Below are positions 33,060-41,350 of a stretch of 64,000 nucleotides of DNA, piece by piece. The notes under the pieces were generated by a model that was not told the origin of the DNA, ran no database searches, and worked only from the letters and a program-made list of their open reading frames with translations. The DNA comes from Streptomyces sp. NBC_00234 (lineage in GTDB: Bacteria; Actinomycetota; Actinomycetes; Streptomycetales; Streptomycetaceae), in contig NZ_CP108101.1 in the NCBI RefSeq assembly GCF_036195325.1, forward strand, positions 1,302,001 to 1,366,000, in the 5' to 3' direction. Position 1 is the first letter of the stretch, and each line of letters starts with the position of its first letter. The position numbers and the translations under genes are program-made.

Positions 33060-34010
33060 ATGACCGCAGCACCCGCAGAGACACCCGTTGCCGACCCGCC
33101 GGCCCCGGCGCCCCTCGCACCCGACCGGGCGGCCCGCCGCGCGGAACGCCGGCTGCGCAAGCAGGCCGAGCAGGACTCCGTGCCGCACGGCATGCGCGCC
33201 ACCCCGGCCGGCCGGATCGCCCGCGGCGCGCTGCTGACCGTGGCGGCGATCGTGACGGTCTTCCCGTTCTACGCGATGGTCGTGCTGTCCCTGAAGCCGT
33301 CCGCTGCGGTCGAGTTCCCCGGCAGTCTGCTGCCGTGGCCGGTGACCGGCGAGGCGTACGACAGCGTCATGAACGCCCAGGACGTACCGCGCTGGCTGTT
33401 CAACACCGTGATCTACTCGGTCGTCTCGGTCGTGGGTGTGCTGCTGCTCGCCTCGCTCGCCGGGTACGCGTTCGCCAAGAAGCGCTTCCCGGGCCGGGAG
33501 GCGATGTTCTGGTCGTTCCTGTCGATGGTCATGGTCCCGTACCACGTCACGATGATCCCGACCTTCGCGATGATCGCGAAGATGGGCGGGGTCGACACGT
33601 ACTGGGGCATGATCGTGCCGACCCTGGCCAACGCCCAAGCCGTGTTCCTGATGCGGCAGTTCATCCAGGGGCTGCCCGACGAACTCTTCGAGGCGGCCCG
33701 CCTCGACGGGTGCAGCGAGTGGCAGATCTTCTACCGGATCGTGCTGCCCCTGCTGAAGCCGATCCTCGCCACGCTCGGTGTCTTCGTCTTCCTGTGGCAC
33801 TGGAACGACTTCCTGTGGCCGCTGATCATCGGCCAGTCCACCGACATGCGCACCCTGACGGTCGGCATCGCCTCGCTCCAGCAGCAGAACGTACCGCTCA
33901 ACGTGGTGCTCTCCGGCTCCGTCATCGCGTTCGTGCCCATCTTCGCCGCCTACCTGGTGGGCCAGCGCTACTTCACCGAGGGCGTCACCGCGTCCGGAAT
34001 CAAGGGATAG
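33060..34010 (+). CDS. Sugar ABC transporter permease, MalG type
   Basis: The 316-residue partner permease has a charged N-terminal tail of about 60 residues, six membrane segments and the EAA loop ELFEAARLDGCSEWQIFYRI. The ATG at 33060 sits nine bases from AAGGA; a GTG six bases earlier overlaps the previous stop but is too close to the site. No ATP-binding subunit gene occurs anywhere in the locus. In Streptomyces many such importers share the ATPase MsiK encoded elsewhere. Confidence 0.93.
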   Translation: MTAAPAETPVADPPAPAPLAPDRAARRAERRLRKQAEQDSVPHGMRATPAGRIARGALLTVAAIVTVFPFYAMVVLSLKPSAAVEFPGSLLPWPVTGEAYDSVMNAQDVPRWLFNTVIYSVVSVVGVLLLASLAGYAFAKKRFPGREAMFWSFLSMVMVPYHVTMIPTFAMIAKMGGVDTYWGMIVPTLANAQAVFLMRQFIQGLPDELFEAARLDGCSEWQIFYRIVLPLLKPILATLGVFVFLWHWNDFLWPLIIGQSTDMRTLTVGIASLQQQNVPLNVVLSGSVIAFVPIFAAYLVGQRYFTEGVTASGIKG

Positions 34011-34016
34011 TCACGC

Positions 34017-35045
34017 ATGTTCACCGATGAGGCCGCCCTCGAAGAGCGGCTCGCCACCCCCTCCCCCGCGCTGATCGCGGACCTCGGCCGGCTGGAGGGC
34101 GACCTGCTCGTCCTCGGCGCGGGCGGCAAGATGGGGCCGAGCCTGTGCCGGCTCGCCCGCCGCGCCCTGGACGCCGCGGGCCGCGCCGACGTCACCGTGT
34201 ACGCGGTGTCCCGCTGGTCCGACAAGGCGGCGGCCGACGACCTGGAGGCCGCCGGGGTCCGCACCGTCGCCTTCGACCTGATGGACCCGGGCGCCGATCT
34301 GGCCGCACTGCCCGACGCCGGCAACGTCGTCTTCATGGTCGGGGCCAAGTTCGGTTCGGCCGGGGCCCCTTCACAGGCGTGGGCGGTGAACGCCGCGATG
34401 CCGGACCGGGTGGCGCGCCGCTGGTCCGGCTCCCGGATCGCCGCGTTCTCCACCGGCAACGTGTATCCGCTGGTGTCCGTCTCCTCCGGCGGGTGCACCG
34501 AGAGCGACCCGGTGGGGCCGGTCGGCGAGTACGCCATGTCGTGCCTGGGCCGCGAGCGGATCTTCGGCCATGCCGCGCTGACCCTGGGCACGAAGGTCGC
34601 CACCATCCGCCTCAACTACGCGGTCGATCTGCGCTACGGCGTCCTCGCCGACATCGCCGCGCGCGTACAGTCGGGCGAGCCCGTCGATGTGACGACCGGT
34701 CATGCCAACGTGGTGTGGCAGGGGTACGCGAACGAGGTCGCCCTGCGCAGCCTGCTCCACGCGACCGACGGCGAGGCGTTCACCTTGAATCTCACCGGCC
34801 CCGAGACCGCTTCGGTACGGCGCCTCGCCCAGTGGTTCGGCGAGGAGTTCGACCGGGAGCCGGTGTTCGTGGGGGCGGAGTCCCCGACGGCGCTGCTCTC
34901 CGACGCGAGCCGCTGCCATGCTCTCTTCGGATACCCGGACGTCGCCCTGCGCACCCTCGTCGGGTGGCAGGCCGACTGGCTGCGCCGGGGGCTGCCGTTG
35001 TCCGGCAAGCCCACCAAGTTCCAGGTCCGTGACGGAAGGTTCTGA
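34017..35045 (+). CDS. NAD-dependent epimerase/dehydratase-like protein with altered active site
   Basis: The 342-residue extended-SDR-type protein has a glycine-rich nucleotide motif, LLVLGAGGKMG (about 30-40), and FSTGNVYPL in place of the usual serine/threonine strand. The Tyr-Lys catalytic pair is broken: the expected YxxxK reads YAMSC (Tyr172, Cys176). Extended SDRs act on nucleotide sugars or sugar acids. The missing lysine means it may be a non-redox binding or epimerase variant, or use another base. The gene follows the permease after six bases and precedes the aldolase after eight, so it belongs to the same pathway. Confidence 0.82.
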   Translation: MFTDEAALEERLATPSPALIADLGRLEGDLLVLGAGGKMGPSLCRLARRALDAAGRADVTVYAVSRWSDKAAADDLEAAGVRTVAFDLMDPGADLAALPDAGNVVFMVGAKFGSAGAPSQAWAVNAAMPDRVARRWSGSRIAAFSTGNVYPLVSVSSGGCTESDPVGPVGEYAMSCLGRERIFGHAALTLGTKVATIRLNYAVDLRYGVLADIAARVQSGEPVDVTTGHANVVWQGYANEVALRSLLHATDGEAFTLNLTGPETASVRRLAQWFGEEFDREPVFVGAESPTALLSDASRCHALFGYPDVALRTLVGWQADWLRRGLPLSGKPTKFQVRDGRF

Positions 35046-35053
35046 TCCACTCC

Positions 35054-36109
35054 ATGTCCACTCCCTCCCTCCTGTCCACCCCCGCCCTGGAGCAGCTCGC
35101 CCGCGGGGCGGTGATCCCCGCGCATCCGCTCGCCCTCGCCGCGGACGGCACGTTCGACGAGCGCAGGCAGCGTGCACTGACCCGCTACTACCTGGCGTCC
35201 GGTGCGGGCGGCGTCGCCGTCGCCGTACACACCACCCAGTTCGAGATCCGGGAGCCGCAGGTCGGACTGTTCCGCCCGGTCCTGGAGCTCGCCGCCGAGA
35301 CGATCGACGCGGAGGCCGGCCGGCCCTTCGTCAAGGTCGCCGGGGCCTGCGGCTACACCGCGCAGGCGGTCGCCGAGGCCGAGACGGCCGCCTCGCTCGG
35401 CTATGACGCGGTGCTGCTCAGCCCGGCCGTGCCGGGCGCCGACGAGAAGGGCCTGCTGGAGCGTGCCCGCGCGGTGGGCGAGGTGCTTCCGGTCATCGGC
35501 TTCTACCTCCAGGAAGCGGTGGGCGGGCGGTACTTGTCGCCCGGCTTCTGGTCGGCGTTCACCGATCTGCCGTCCACGGCCGCCGTGAAGATCGCCCCGT
35601 TCGACCGCTACCGCACCGCCGATGTCATCCGGGCGGTCGCGGCTGCCGACCGGGCGGACGAGGTGGCGCTGTACACCGGCAACGACGACGACATCATCGG
35701 TGACCTGCTCACCCCGTACGAGACGGCGAGCGGTGAGCGCCGCTGGTTCGCCGGAGGGCTGCTCGGCCAGTGGGCCGTGTGGACGAGCTCCGCCGTGACC
35801 CTCCTGGACGACGTACGCGCCGCCCGCGCCGGTGACCACGAGGCGATGGTGCGCTGCCTGGCCCGCCGCCCCGGGCTCACGGACGCCAACAGCGCCGTCT
35901 TCGACGTACGCGGGGCGTTCCGCGGCTGCATCGCCGGAGTGCACGAAGTGCTGCGCCGCCAGGGCCTGTTGGAGAACATCCGCTGCCTGGACCCGGCCGA
36001 GACGCTGTCTCCGGGGCAGGCCGACGAGATCACCCGGGTGTCCGGGACCTACCCTTGGCTGACCGACGACGCCTTCATTGCGGAGCACCTCGATGCCTGG
36101 CTCTCCTGA
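35054..36109 (+). CDS. DHDPS/N-acetylneuraminate lyase-family aldolase or dehydratase
   Basis: The 351-residue TIM-barrel protein has the Schiff-base lysine at about 179 in AAVKIAPFDRYRT and GFYLQEAVGG for the preceding Tyr strand. The N-terminal strand (GAVIPAHPLAL) departs from the usual GTT motif of true DapA. Family members cleave or dehydrate 2-keto-3-deoxy sugar acids to pyruvate or keto-glutarate semialdehyde products. Combined with the dehydratase of the other arm, this is the natural carbon-carbon-cleaving step. It is somewhat longer than DapA (about 290-300), mainly at the C-terminus. Confidence 0.88.
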   Translation: MSTPSLLSTPALEQLARGAVIPAHPLALAADGTFDERRQRALTRYYLASGAGGVAVAVHTTQFEIREPQVGLFRPVLELAAETIDAEAGRPFVKVAGACGYTAQAVAEAETAASLGYDAVLLSPAVPGADEKGLLERARAVGEVLPVIGFYLQEAVGGRYLSPGFWSAFTDLPSTAAVKIAPFDRYRTADVIRAVAAADRADEVALYTGNDDDIIGDLLTPYETASGERRWFAGGLLGQWAVWTSSAVTLLDDVRAARAGDHEAMVRCLARRPGLTDANSAVFDVRGAFRGCIAGVHEVLRRQGLLENIRCLDPAETLSPGQADEITRVSGTYPWLTDDAFIAEHLDAWLS

Positions 36110-37130
36110 CGCCGCCCGATCCGACCGCTCCGACCGCCCCCGGGTGGTCGTCTCCGTACCGCCGAATCTGCGGGCGCAGTTCTTCACCGCCGAGGTCTGG
36201 CGGGAGCTGGAGCGGGCGGCGGAGCTCACCGTCCTCGACGAGCACAGGGACCGGGCGGCGCTGCTCGCGGCGCTTCCCGGCGCCCGCGCCCTCGTCACGT
36301 CCTGGCGGAGCCCCCAGGCCGACAAGGAACTCCTCGACGCGGCCGACCGGTTGGAGCTCATCGCCCACACCGGCTCCGCCGTCGCCCCGTACGTGACGGA
36401 GGAGGTCTTCCACCGTTCCGTCCTGGTCACGCAGGCCGGCGACGAGATGGCCCGGCCGGTCGCCGAGGTGGCACTCGCCTTCACGCTTTCCCTGCTGCAC
36501 CGCATCCAGCGTTTCGACCACGCCCTGCGGGGCGGCGCGGAGTGGGCGGCGGCGAGCCAGGCGCCGCCGCGTCACGAGATCCACGGCAGCGACATCGGGG
36601 TGATCGGGGCCTCCCGTACCGGTCGCGCGTACATCGCGATGGTGCGGGCCATGGGGGCGCGGGTGAGCGTCACCGACCCGTTCCTGTCGGAGGAGGACGC
36701 GGCGTCCCTCGGCGTGGAGTCCGTACCCCTGGAGACCCTGCTCTCGCGCAGCAGGATCGTCGCCGTGCACGCGCCGGTGACCGAGGAGACCCACCGGATG
36801 ATCGGCGCCGCGCAGTTGGCGCTGATGCCGGACGGGGCCGGTCTGGTGAACACCGCCAGGTCCTGGCTGGTCGACGAGGACGCCCTGCTCGCGGAGGTGT
36901 CCTCGGGCCGGCTGGACGCGGCGATCGACGTCTTCGACGCCGAGCCCCTGCCCCCCGGCCATCCGTTCCGCGCGCTCCCCAACGTCCTGCTCACCCCGCA
37001 CCAGGCGGCGGGCAGCGTCGAGTGCCGTCAGCGGCTCGGGGCGAGCGCCGTCGACGAGGTGCTGCGCCTGCTCTCCGGGCGGCCCCCGGCCCACGCGGTC
37101 GGCGTCGACGCCCTCGCCCGGCTGCGCTGA
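36093..37130 (+). CDS. D-2-hydroxyacid dehydrogenase family protein
   Basis: The 345-residue protein has the NAD domain IGVIGASRTGRAYIAM (about 170) and the catalytic set of the family: Arg in VNTARSWLVDEDAL, Glu in DVFDAEPLPPGHPF, His in LLTPHQAAGS. It should reduce or oxidise a 2-keto/2-hydroxy acid with NAD(H). I chose the ATG at 36093, preceded by a GGAG site; this overlaps the aldolase gene by 17 bp and a TTG at 36078 is less likely. As a product-handling enzyme it could process the 2-keto acid or aldehyde-acid made by the preceding aldolase. Confidence 0.9.
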   Translation: MPGSPDAARSDRSDRPRVVVSVPPNLRAQFFTAEVWRELERAAELTVLDEHRDRAALLAALPGARALVTSWRSPQADKELLDAADRLELIAHTGSAVAPYVTEEVFHRSVLVTQAGDEMARPVAEVALAFTLSLLHRIQRFDHALRGGAEWAAASQAPPRHEIHGSDIGVIGASRTGRAYIAMVRAMGARVSVTDPFLSEEDAASLGVESVPLETLLSRSRIVAVHAPVTEETHRMIGAAQLALMPDGAGLVNTARSWLVDEDALLAEVSSGRLDAAIDVFDAEPLPPGHPFRALPNVLLTPHQAAGSVECRQRLGASAVDEVLRLLSGRPPAHAVGVDALARLR

Positions 37131-37182
37131 ACCGATCCCCCGTGCACCTCACCCGCCCGACCTCCCAGGAGAGTTGAACCCC

Positions 37183-38031
37183 ATGCGTCTGATGCGCGTC
37201 GGCGAACCGGGCCACGAGCGCCCGGTGCTCGTCTGCCCCGAAGGCCGCCACTACGACCTGTCGGCGATCACCGACGACATCGACGGCGCCTTCCTCGCGG
37301 CGCTGGCCGAGAAGCCGCACCTGATACCCGCCGAGCCGAAGCTCCCCGAGATCGACATCAGCGGGCAGCGGATCGGCGCCCCCGTGGCCCGCCCGTCCGC
37401 GCTGCTCTGCATCGGCCAGAACTACGCGGCGCACGCGGCGGAGTCCGGCTCGGAGCCGCCCGAGCAGCCGATCCTCTTCTACAAGTCGCCGAACACGGTC
37501 GTCGGGCCGTACGACGACGTGCTCATCCCGCGCGGCTCGAAGAAGACGGACTGGGAGGTCGAGCTGGCCGTCGTCATCGGCCGCCGCGCCTCCTACCTGG
37601 ACTCCCCCGCCGACGCCGCCGCGCACATCGCGGGCTACGCGGTCAGCAACGACGTCTCCGAGCGCGCTTTCCAGCTGGAGCAGTCGGGCGGCCAGTGGTC
37701 CAAGGGCAAGAGCTGCGCCACCTTCAACCCGCTCGGCCCGGTGCTGGTGACCGCCGACGAGGTGGGCGACCCGCAGCAGCTCCGGCTGCGCAGCCGCGTC
37801 AACGGGGAGCCGCGCCAGGACTCGTCCACCGCGGACATGATCTTCGACGTGGCGCATCTGGTGCACCATCTGTCGCAGTACCTGGTGCTGGAGCCCGGCG
37901 ACGTCATCAACACCGGCACCCCGCAGGGCGTGGCCCTGTCCGGCCGCTTCCCCTACCTGGGGCCGGACGACGTGATGGAGATCGAGATCTCCGGCCTGGG
38001 CCGGCAGCGCAGCGTCTGCCGGCCCGCGTGA
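37183..38031 (+). CDS. Fumarylacetoacetate hydrolase (FAH) family protein
   Basis: The 282-residue protein has the FAH core: LLCIGQNYAAHAAE, ILFYKSPNTVVGPYDDVLIP, the metal-binding DWEVELAVVIGRRA, and the late VINTGTPQGVALSG loop. Family members hydrolyse or decarboxylate diketo acids. One known role is splitting 2,4-diketo-3-deoxy-L-fuconate-type acids to pyruvate and a hydroxy acid in non-phosphorylative sugar pathways. AGGAG precedes the ATG at 37183; a TTG at 37174 would sit on the ribosome site. It is the last gene of the plus-strand arm and ends nine bases from the convergent amine oxidase gene. Confidence 0.92.
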   Translation: MRLMRVGEPGHERPVLVCPEGRHYDLSAITDDIDGAFLAALAEKPHLIPAEPKLPEIDISGQRIGAPVARPSALLCIGQNYAAHAAESGSEPPEQPILFYKSPNTVVGPYDDVLIPRGSKKTDWEVELAVVIGRRASYLDSPADAAAHIAGYAVSNDVSERAFQLEQSGGQWSKGKSCATFNPLGPVLVTADEVGDPQQLRLRSRVNGEPRQDSSTADMIFDVAHLVHHLSQYLVLEPGDVINTGTPQGVALSGRFPYLGPDDVMEIEISGLGRQRSVCRPA

Positions 38032-38040
38032 CGGCCGTCC

Positions 38041-39732
38041 TCAGTCCTCCGGAAGCTCCACCGGGCTGATCTCGTCGAAGACGTCGCCGGGGCCGGGGTT
38101 CGTCGCGTCCGTGCCACCGCCGAACTGGGTCATCACACCCCACACGGCGTTGAGCGCGGTCTGTACGGCGCCCTCGGCCCATCCGGCCGTCCAGGAGATG
38201 TCGTCGCCCGCGAGGAAGACCCCGCGCTTGTCGGCGGGCAGCCGGTCCTGCATGAAGTGGGTGAACAGCCGCCGCTGGTAGCGGTAGTGGCCCGGCAGGT
38301 TGGCCTTGAACGCACCCATGAACCAGGGCTCGTTCTCCCAGGAGACGGTGACCGGGTTCCCGATGACGTGCTTGCGGATGTCCACGTTCGGATAGATCTC
38401 GCCGAGCGACTTGAGCATGACGTCCATGCGCTCGTTCGGGGAGAGCGGGAGCCACTTCAGGCTGTCGTCGCACCAGGTGTACGAGAGGCAGATGACGGCG
38501 GGCTTGTCCGGGCCCTCGTCCAGCAGGTACGTCCCCCGGGTCATCCGGTCGGTGAGCGTCATCGACATCGTGTCGCGCCCCGTCACCTCGTCCTTGTCCA
38601 GCCAGAACGGCCGGTCGACGGGGACGAACAGCTTGGACGACTCCATGTAGTGGGTGCGCTCCATCGCCGTCCAGTGGTCGATCGGGAAGAGCGCGTCGTC
38701 GCAGGCGATCTTGGAGAGCAGCAGCCAGGACTGCGCGGTGAAGATCGCGGCACGGTACGTGCGGATGTCACCGCTCGCGTCGGTGACGGTGATCTTGTTG
38801 CCCGCGGTGCGGTTCAGCCGGGTCACGGCGGGGCGCGGCTCGCCGTCGTGCAGCGAGGACAGCGACGTGCCGAGCGGCCAGTGGACGATCTTCTGCGGCT
38901 CGCGGTCCCAGAGGCGCAGCGGGAGCTGCTGGCTGCCGCCGACGATCCCGCGGTGGTGGTCGTCCGCCTCGCTGTAGACGACGCGCAGGATCTCCAGGAT
39001 GGAGTTGGGGAAGTCGGTGTCCCAGCCGCCGGTGCCGAAGCCGACCTGACCGAAGATCTCGCGGTGCCGGAAGGACTTGAAGGCATCGGACGCGCAGAGG
39101 AAGCCGTAGAAGGTCTGGTTGTCGAACTTCTCGACGAGCTTCGCCCAGATCTCGCGGATGCGCGGTACGTCGCGCTCGCGCATCGCCCGGTTCATGTCGG
39201 AGAAGTCGGCACCCTCCTCCAGGCACGCGTTCCAGGCGTCCATGACGTCGCGGTAGACCTGGGGCAGGTCGGCGATGGTCTCCGCGTAGTGCGACTCGCC
39301 CTTGAGGTCGACGACGGTCGACGGGGTGGCCGGGGACAGCGGGTTGGGGAACGGCTTGGTCTCCAGGCCCACCAGGTCGATGTAGTGCTGGAGGGCCGTG
39401 GAGGACGGCGGGAAGCGCATCGCGCCCATCTCGGCGGTCAGTTCGGGGTCGCAGCCCTCGAAGCCGACGGTACGCAGCCGGCCACCGATCTGGTCCGCCT
39501 CGTAGACGACGGGCCTGAGGCCCATCTTCATCAGTTCGTAGGCGGCGATGATGCCGGAGAGCCCGCCACCGATGACTGCCACCTCGGCACCGTGCTCGGT
39601 GGCCGGGATCTGGCCGATGCCCGCCGGGTGGGCGAGGAAGTCGTCGTACGCGTAGGGGAAGTCCGGCCCGAACATGGTGATCGGCGGCTGCGCGTCGGTG
39701 TGCTGGACGGCGTTGGGCACCGTGGACGTCAT
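38041..39732 (-). CDS. Flavin-dependent monoamine/amino-acid oxidase
   Basis: The 563-residue flavoenzyme has the dinucleotide motif VAVIGGGLSGIIAAYELMKM (about 50-70), the EADQIGGRLRT motif, MGAMRFPPSS near the flavin, and the C-terminal FAD loop GVFLAGDDISWTAGWAEGAV. These are the hallmarks of L-amino-acid or monoamine oxidases of the tryptophan monooxygenase branch. It should convert an amine or amino acid to the imine with H2O2. AAGGAG precedes the ATG. The nitrilase-family amidase gene upstream and the aldehyde dehydrogenase gene further on suggest an oxidase-amidase-dehydrogenase route; with the monooxygenase-type oxidase the product could be an amide. Confidence 0.9.
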   Translation of the reverse strand: MTSTVPNAVQHTDAQPPITMFGPDFPYAYDDFLAHPAGIGQIPATEHGAEVAVIGGGLSGIIAAYELMKMGLRPVVYEADQIGGRLRTVGFEGCDPELTAEMGAMRFPPSSTALQHYIDLVGLETKPFPNPLSPATPSTVVDLKGESHYAETIADLPQVYRDVMDAWNACLEEGADFSDMNRAMRERDVPRIREIWAKLVEKFDNQTFYGFLCASDAFKSFRHREIFGQVGFGTGGWDTDFPNSILEILRVVYSEADDHHRGIVGGSQQLPLRLWDREPQKIVHWPLGTSLSSLHDGEPRPAVTRLNRTAGNKITVTDASGDIRTYRAAIFTAQSWLLLSKIACDDALFPIDHWTAMERTHYMESSKLFVPVDRPFWLDKDEVTGRDTMSMTLTDRMTRGTYLLDEGPDKPAVICLSYTWCDDSLKWLPLSPNERMDVMLKSLGEIYPNVDIRKHVIGNPVTVSWENEPWFMGAFKANLPGHYRYQRRLFTHFMQDRLPADKRGVFLAGDDISWTAGWAEGAVQTALNAVWGVMTQFGGGTDATNPGPGDVFDEISPVELPED

Positions 39733-39787
39733 GGGGTACGGACTCCTTGCGCGAAAAAGTGGAACGAGGTGTGGCAGGGGGACGGGC

Positions 39788-40585
39788 TCAGACGAGGGAG
39801 CCGTAGAGACCGGGGCGGCGGTCGTTCAGATACGGGTTGGCGGCGCGCGAGGCGGTCAGCACCTCGGGGTCGACCTCGCCGACGACGAGCTCCTCGCCGC
39901 GCCCGGCGCGGACCCGCACCACACCGTCGGGCCCGGCCAGGCAGCTGAGCCCGACGAACTCGAACTCGCCTTCCTGGCCGGTCCTGTTGACGTACGCCAC
40001 GTACATCTGGCTCTCGAAGGCCCGTACGGGCACGACGGATTCCGCGACGAACTGGAAGGGGTGCATCTGCGCGGTCGGCACCAGCAGCAGACCGGTGCCC
40101 GCGAGGGCGTGCGCCCGGACGTTCTCCGGGAACTCGACGTCGTAGCAGATCAGCAGTCCGATGCGGACGCCACCGAGCTCGGCCTGCACCACGGCCTGCT
40201 CACCGGGGGTGAACCACTCCTGCTCGAAGCAGCCGAAGAGGTGGGTCTTGCGGTAGTTGGCGAGCGCGGCGCCGTCCGGGCCGATGAGCTGCGCCGCGTT
40301 GAAGATCTGTTCCCCGGAGCGCTCCGGGTAGCCGTAGAGCACCGCGAGCCCGTGACGCACGGCGATCTCGGCGACGGCCCGCGCGCCGGGACCGTCGGAT
40401 GCCTCCGCCAGCCGGGGAACGGCGTCGCCGATGGCGTAGCCGGTGAGGAACATCTCGGGGCAGACGAGCAGCTGCGCACCGGCAAGGGCGGCGCGTCCGG
40501 CGGCCTCGTCGAGGACCTTGAGATTCTCGTCCACGGCACCGGGCCGGCCGGAGCTCTGGAGCAGGGCGGTACGCAACGACGGCAT
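39788..40585 (-). CDS. Carbon-nitrogen hydrolase (nitrilase superfamily)
   Basis: The 265-residue enzyme carries the nitrilase triad: Glu in LLVCPEMFLTGY, Lys in YRKTHLFG, and Cys in LLICYDVEFPE. The family hydrolyses amides or nitriles to acids. The ATG at 40585 with GAGGT upstream gives the standard MPSLRTALLQ start. It is transcribed just before the amine oxidase (55-bp gap), so the pair may convert an amino acid to an amide and then to an acid, as in the tryptophan-to-indoleacetamide-to-acid route. The substrate remains unknown. Confidence 0.92.
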   Translation of the reverse strand: MPSLRTALLQSSGRPGAVDENLKVLDEAAGRAALAGAQLLVCPEMFLTGYAIGDAVPRLAEASDGPGARAVAEIAVRHGLAVLYGYPERSGEQIFNAAQLIGPDGAALANYRKTHLFGCFEQEWFTPGEQAVVQAELGGVRIGLLICYDVEFPENVRAHALAGTGLLLVPTAQMHPFQFVAESVVPVRAFESQMYVAYVNRTGQEGEFEFVGLSCLAGPDGVVRVRAGRGEELVVGEVDPEVLTASRAANPYLNDRRPGLYGSLV

Positions 40586-40780
40586 GGCTGACCTCGGGCG
40601 GTGCGAGCGGGGTGGGGAGACGTAATGACGGTACGGGCCCGCGATCCCCCCGGACAAGGCGCGACCGTTGCGACCCCCCGACGATCCGTTGCGCCCGCCG
40701 ACCCCGGCACGGCGATTTGTTGCGCGGGGCGTTAGCGCAGGTCAGAAGGGTGATCTGGGTCTCAGCCGGCACCGGCGGCC

Positions 40781-41287
40781 CTAGGCCGGCGGCGACCCCG
40801 CCGAGTACCGCCGCAGCAGGGGCGACAGCACGAGCACGGACTTCGTCCGCTCCACGTACGGCTCGCCCGCGATCCGCTCCAGCACCTGCTCGAAGTGCCG
40901 CATGTCCGCGGCGAAGACCTGCACGATCGCGTCCGCCTCCCCCGTGACCGTCGAGGCCGACGCGACCTCCGGATAGACCGCGAGGCCCCGCTTGATCGCC
41001 TCCGGCGACGTGTTGCGGCTGCAGTAGATCTCGATGAACCCCTCGGTCTCCCACCCGAGCGCCGCCGGGTCCACCCGCACGGTGAAGCCGGTGATCGCAC
41101 CCTCAGCGCGCAGCCGGTCCACCCGGCGTTTCACGGCGGGGGCGGACAGCCCCACGAGTGCGCCGATATCGGCGTAGGAGCGCCGGGCGTCTTCGGCGAG
41201 GGCGTGGACGATGCGTTCGTCGAGGTCGTTCAGGCGCACGTCGGGCGGGTCACTTCTCTGCGATGGCCGGTTCGGGGGCGACGGCAC
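40781..41287 (-). CDS. Lrp/AsnC-family regulator
   Basis: The 168-residue regulator has the Lrp helix-turn-helix (RLNDLDERIVHALAEDARRS, then YADIGALVGLSAPAVKRRVD) and the AsnC ligand-binding (RAM) domain (VASASTVTGEADAIVQVFAA). The GTG at 41287 is the longest start; a GTG at 41239 would begin just before the conserved region and is possible, since neither has a clear ribosome site. Lrp proteins sense amino acids. It lies between an aldehyde dehydrogenase and an amidase/amine oxidase pair on the same strand, so it probably regulates this amino-acid or amine degradation set. Confidence 0.9.
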   Translation of the reverse strand: MPSPPNRPSQRSDPPDVRLNDLDERIVHALAEDARRSYADIGALVGLSAPAVKRRVDRLRAEGAITGFTVRVDPAALGWETEGFIEIYCSRNTSPEAIKRGLAVYPEVASASTVTGEADAIVQVFAADMRHFEQVLERIAGEPYVERTKSVLVLSPLLRRYSAGSPPA

Positions 41288-41350
41288 TGCCGCCGCCCCC
41301 GAAGTAGACCATGCGCGCCCGCCCGCGGCGCGCTCACCGCCTCCGGCCGG

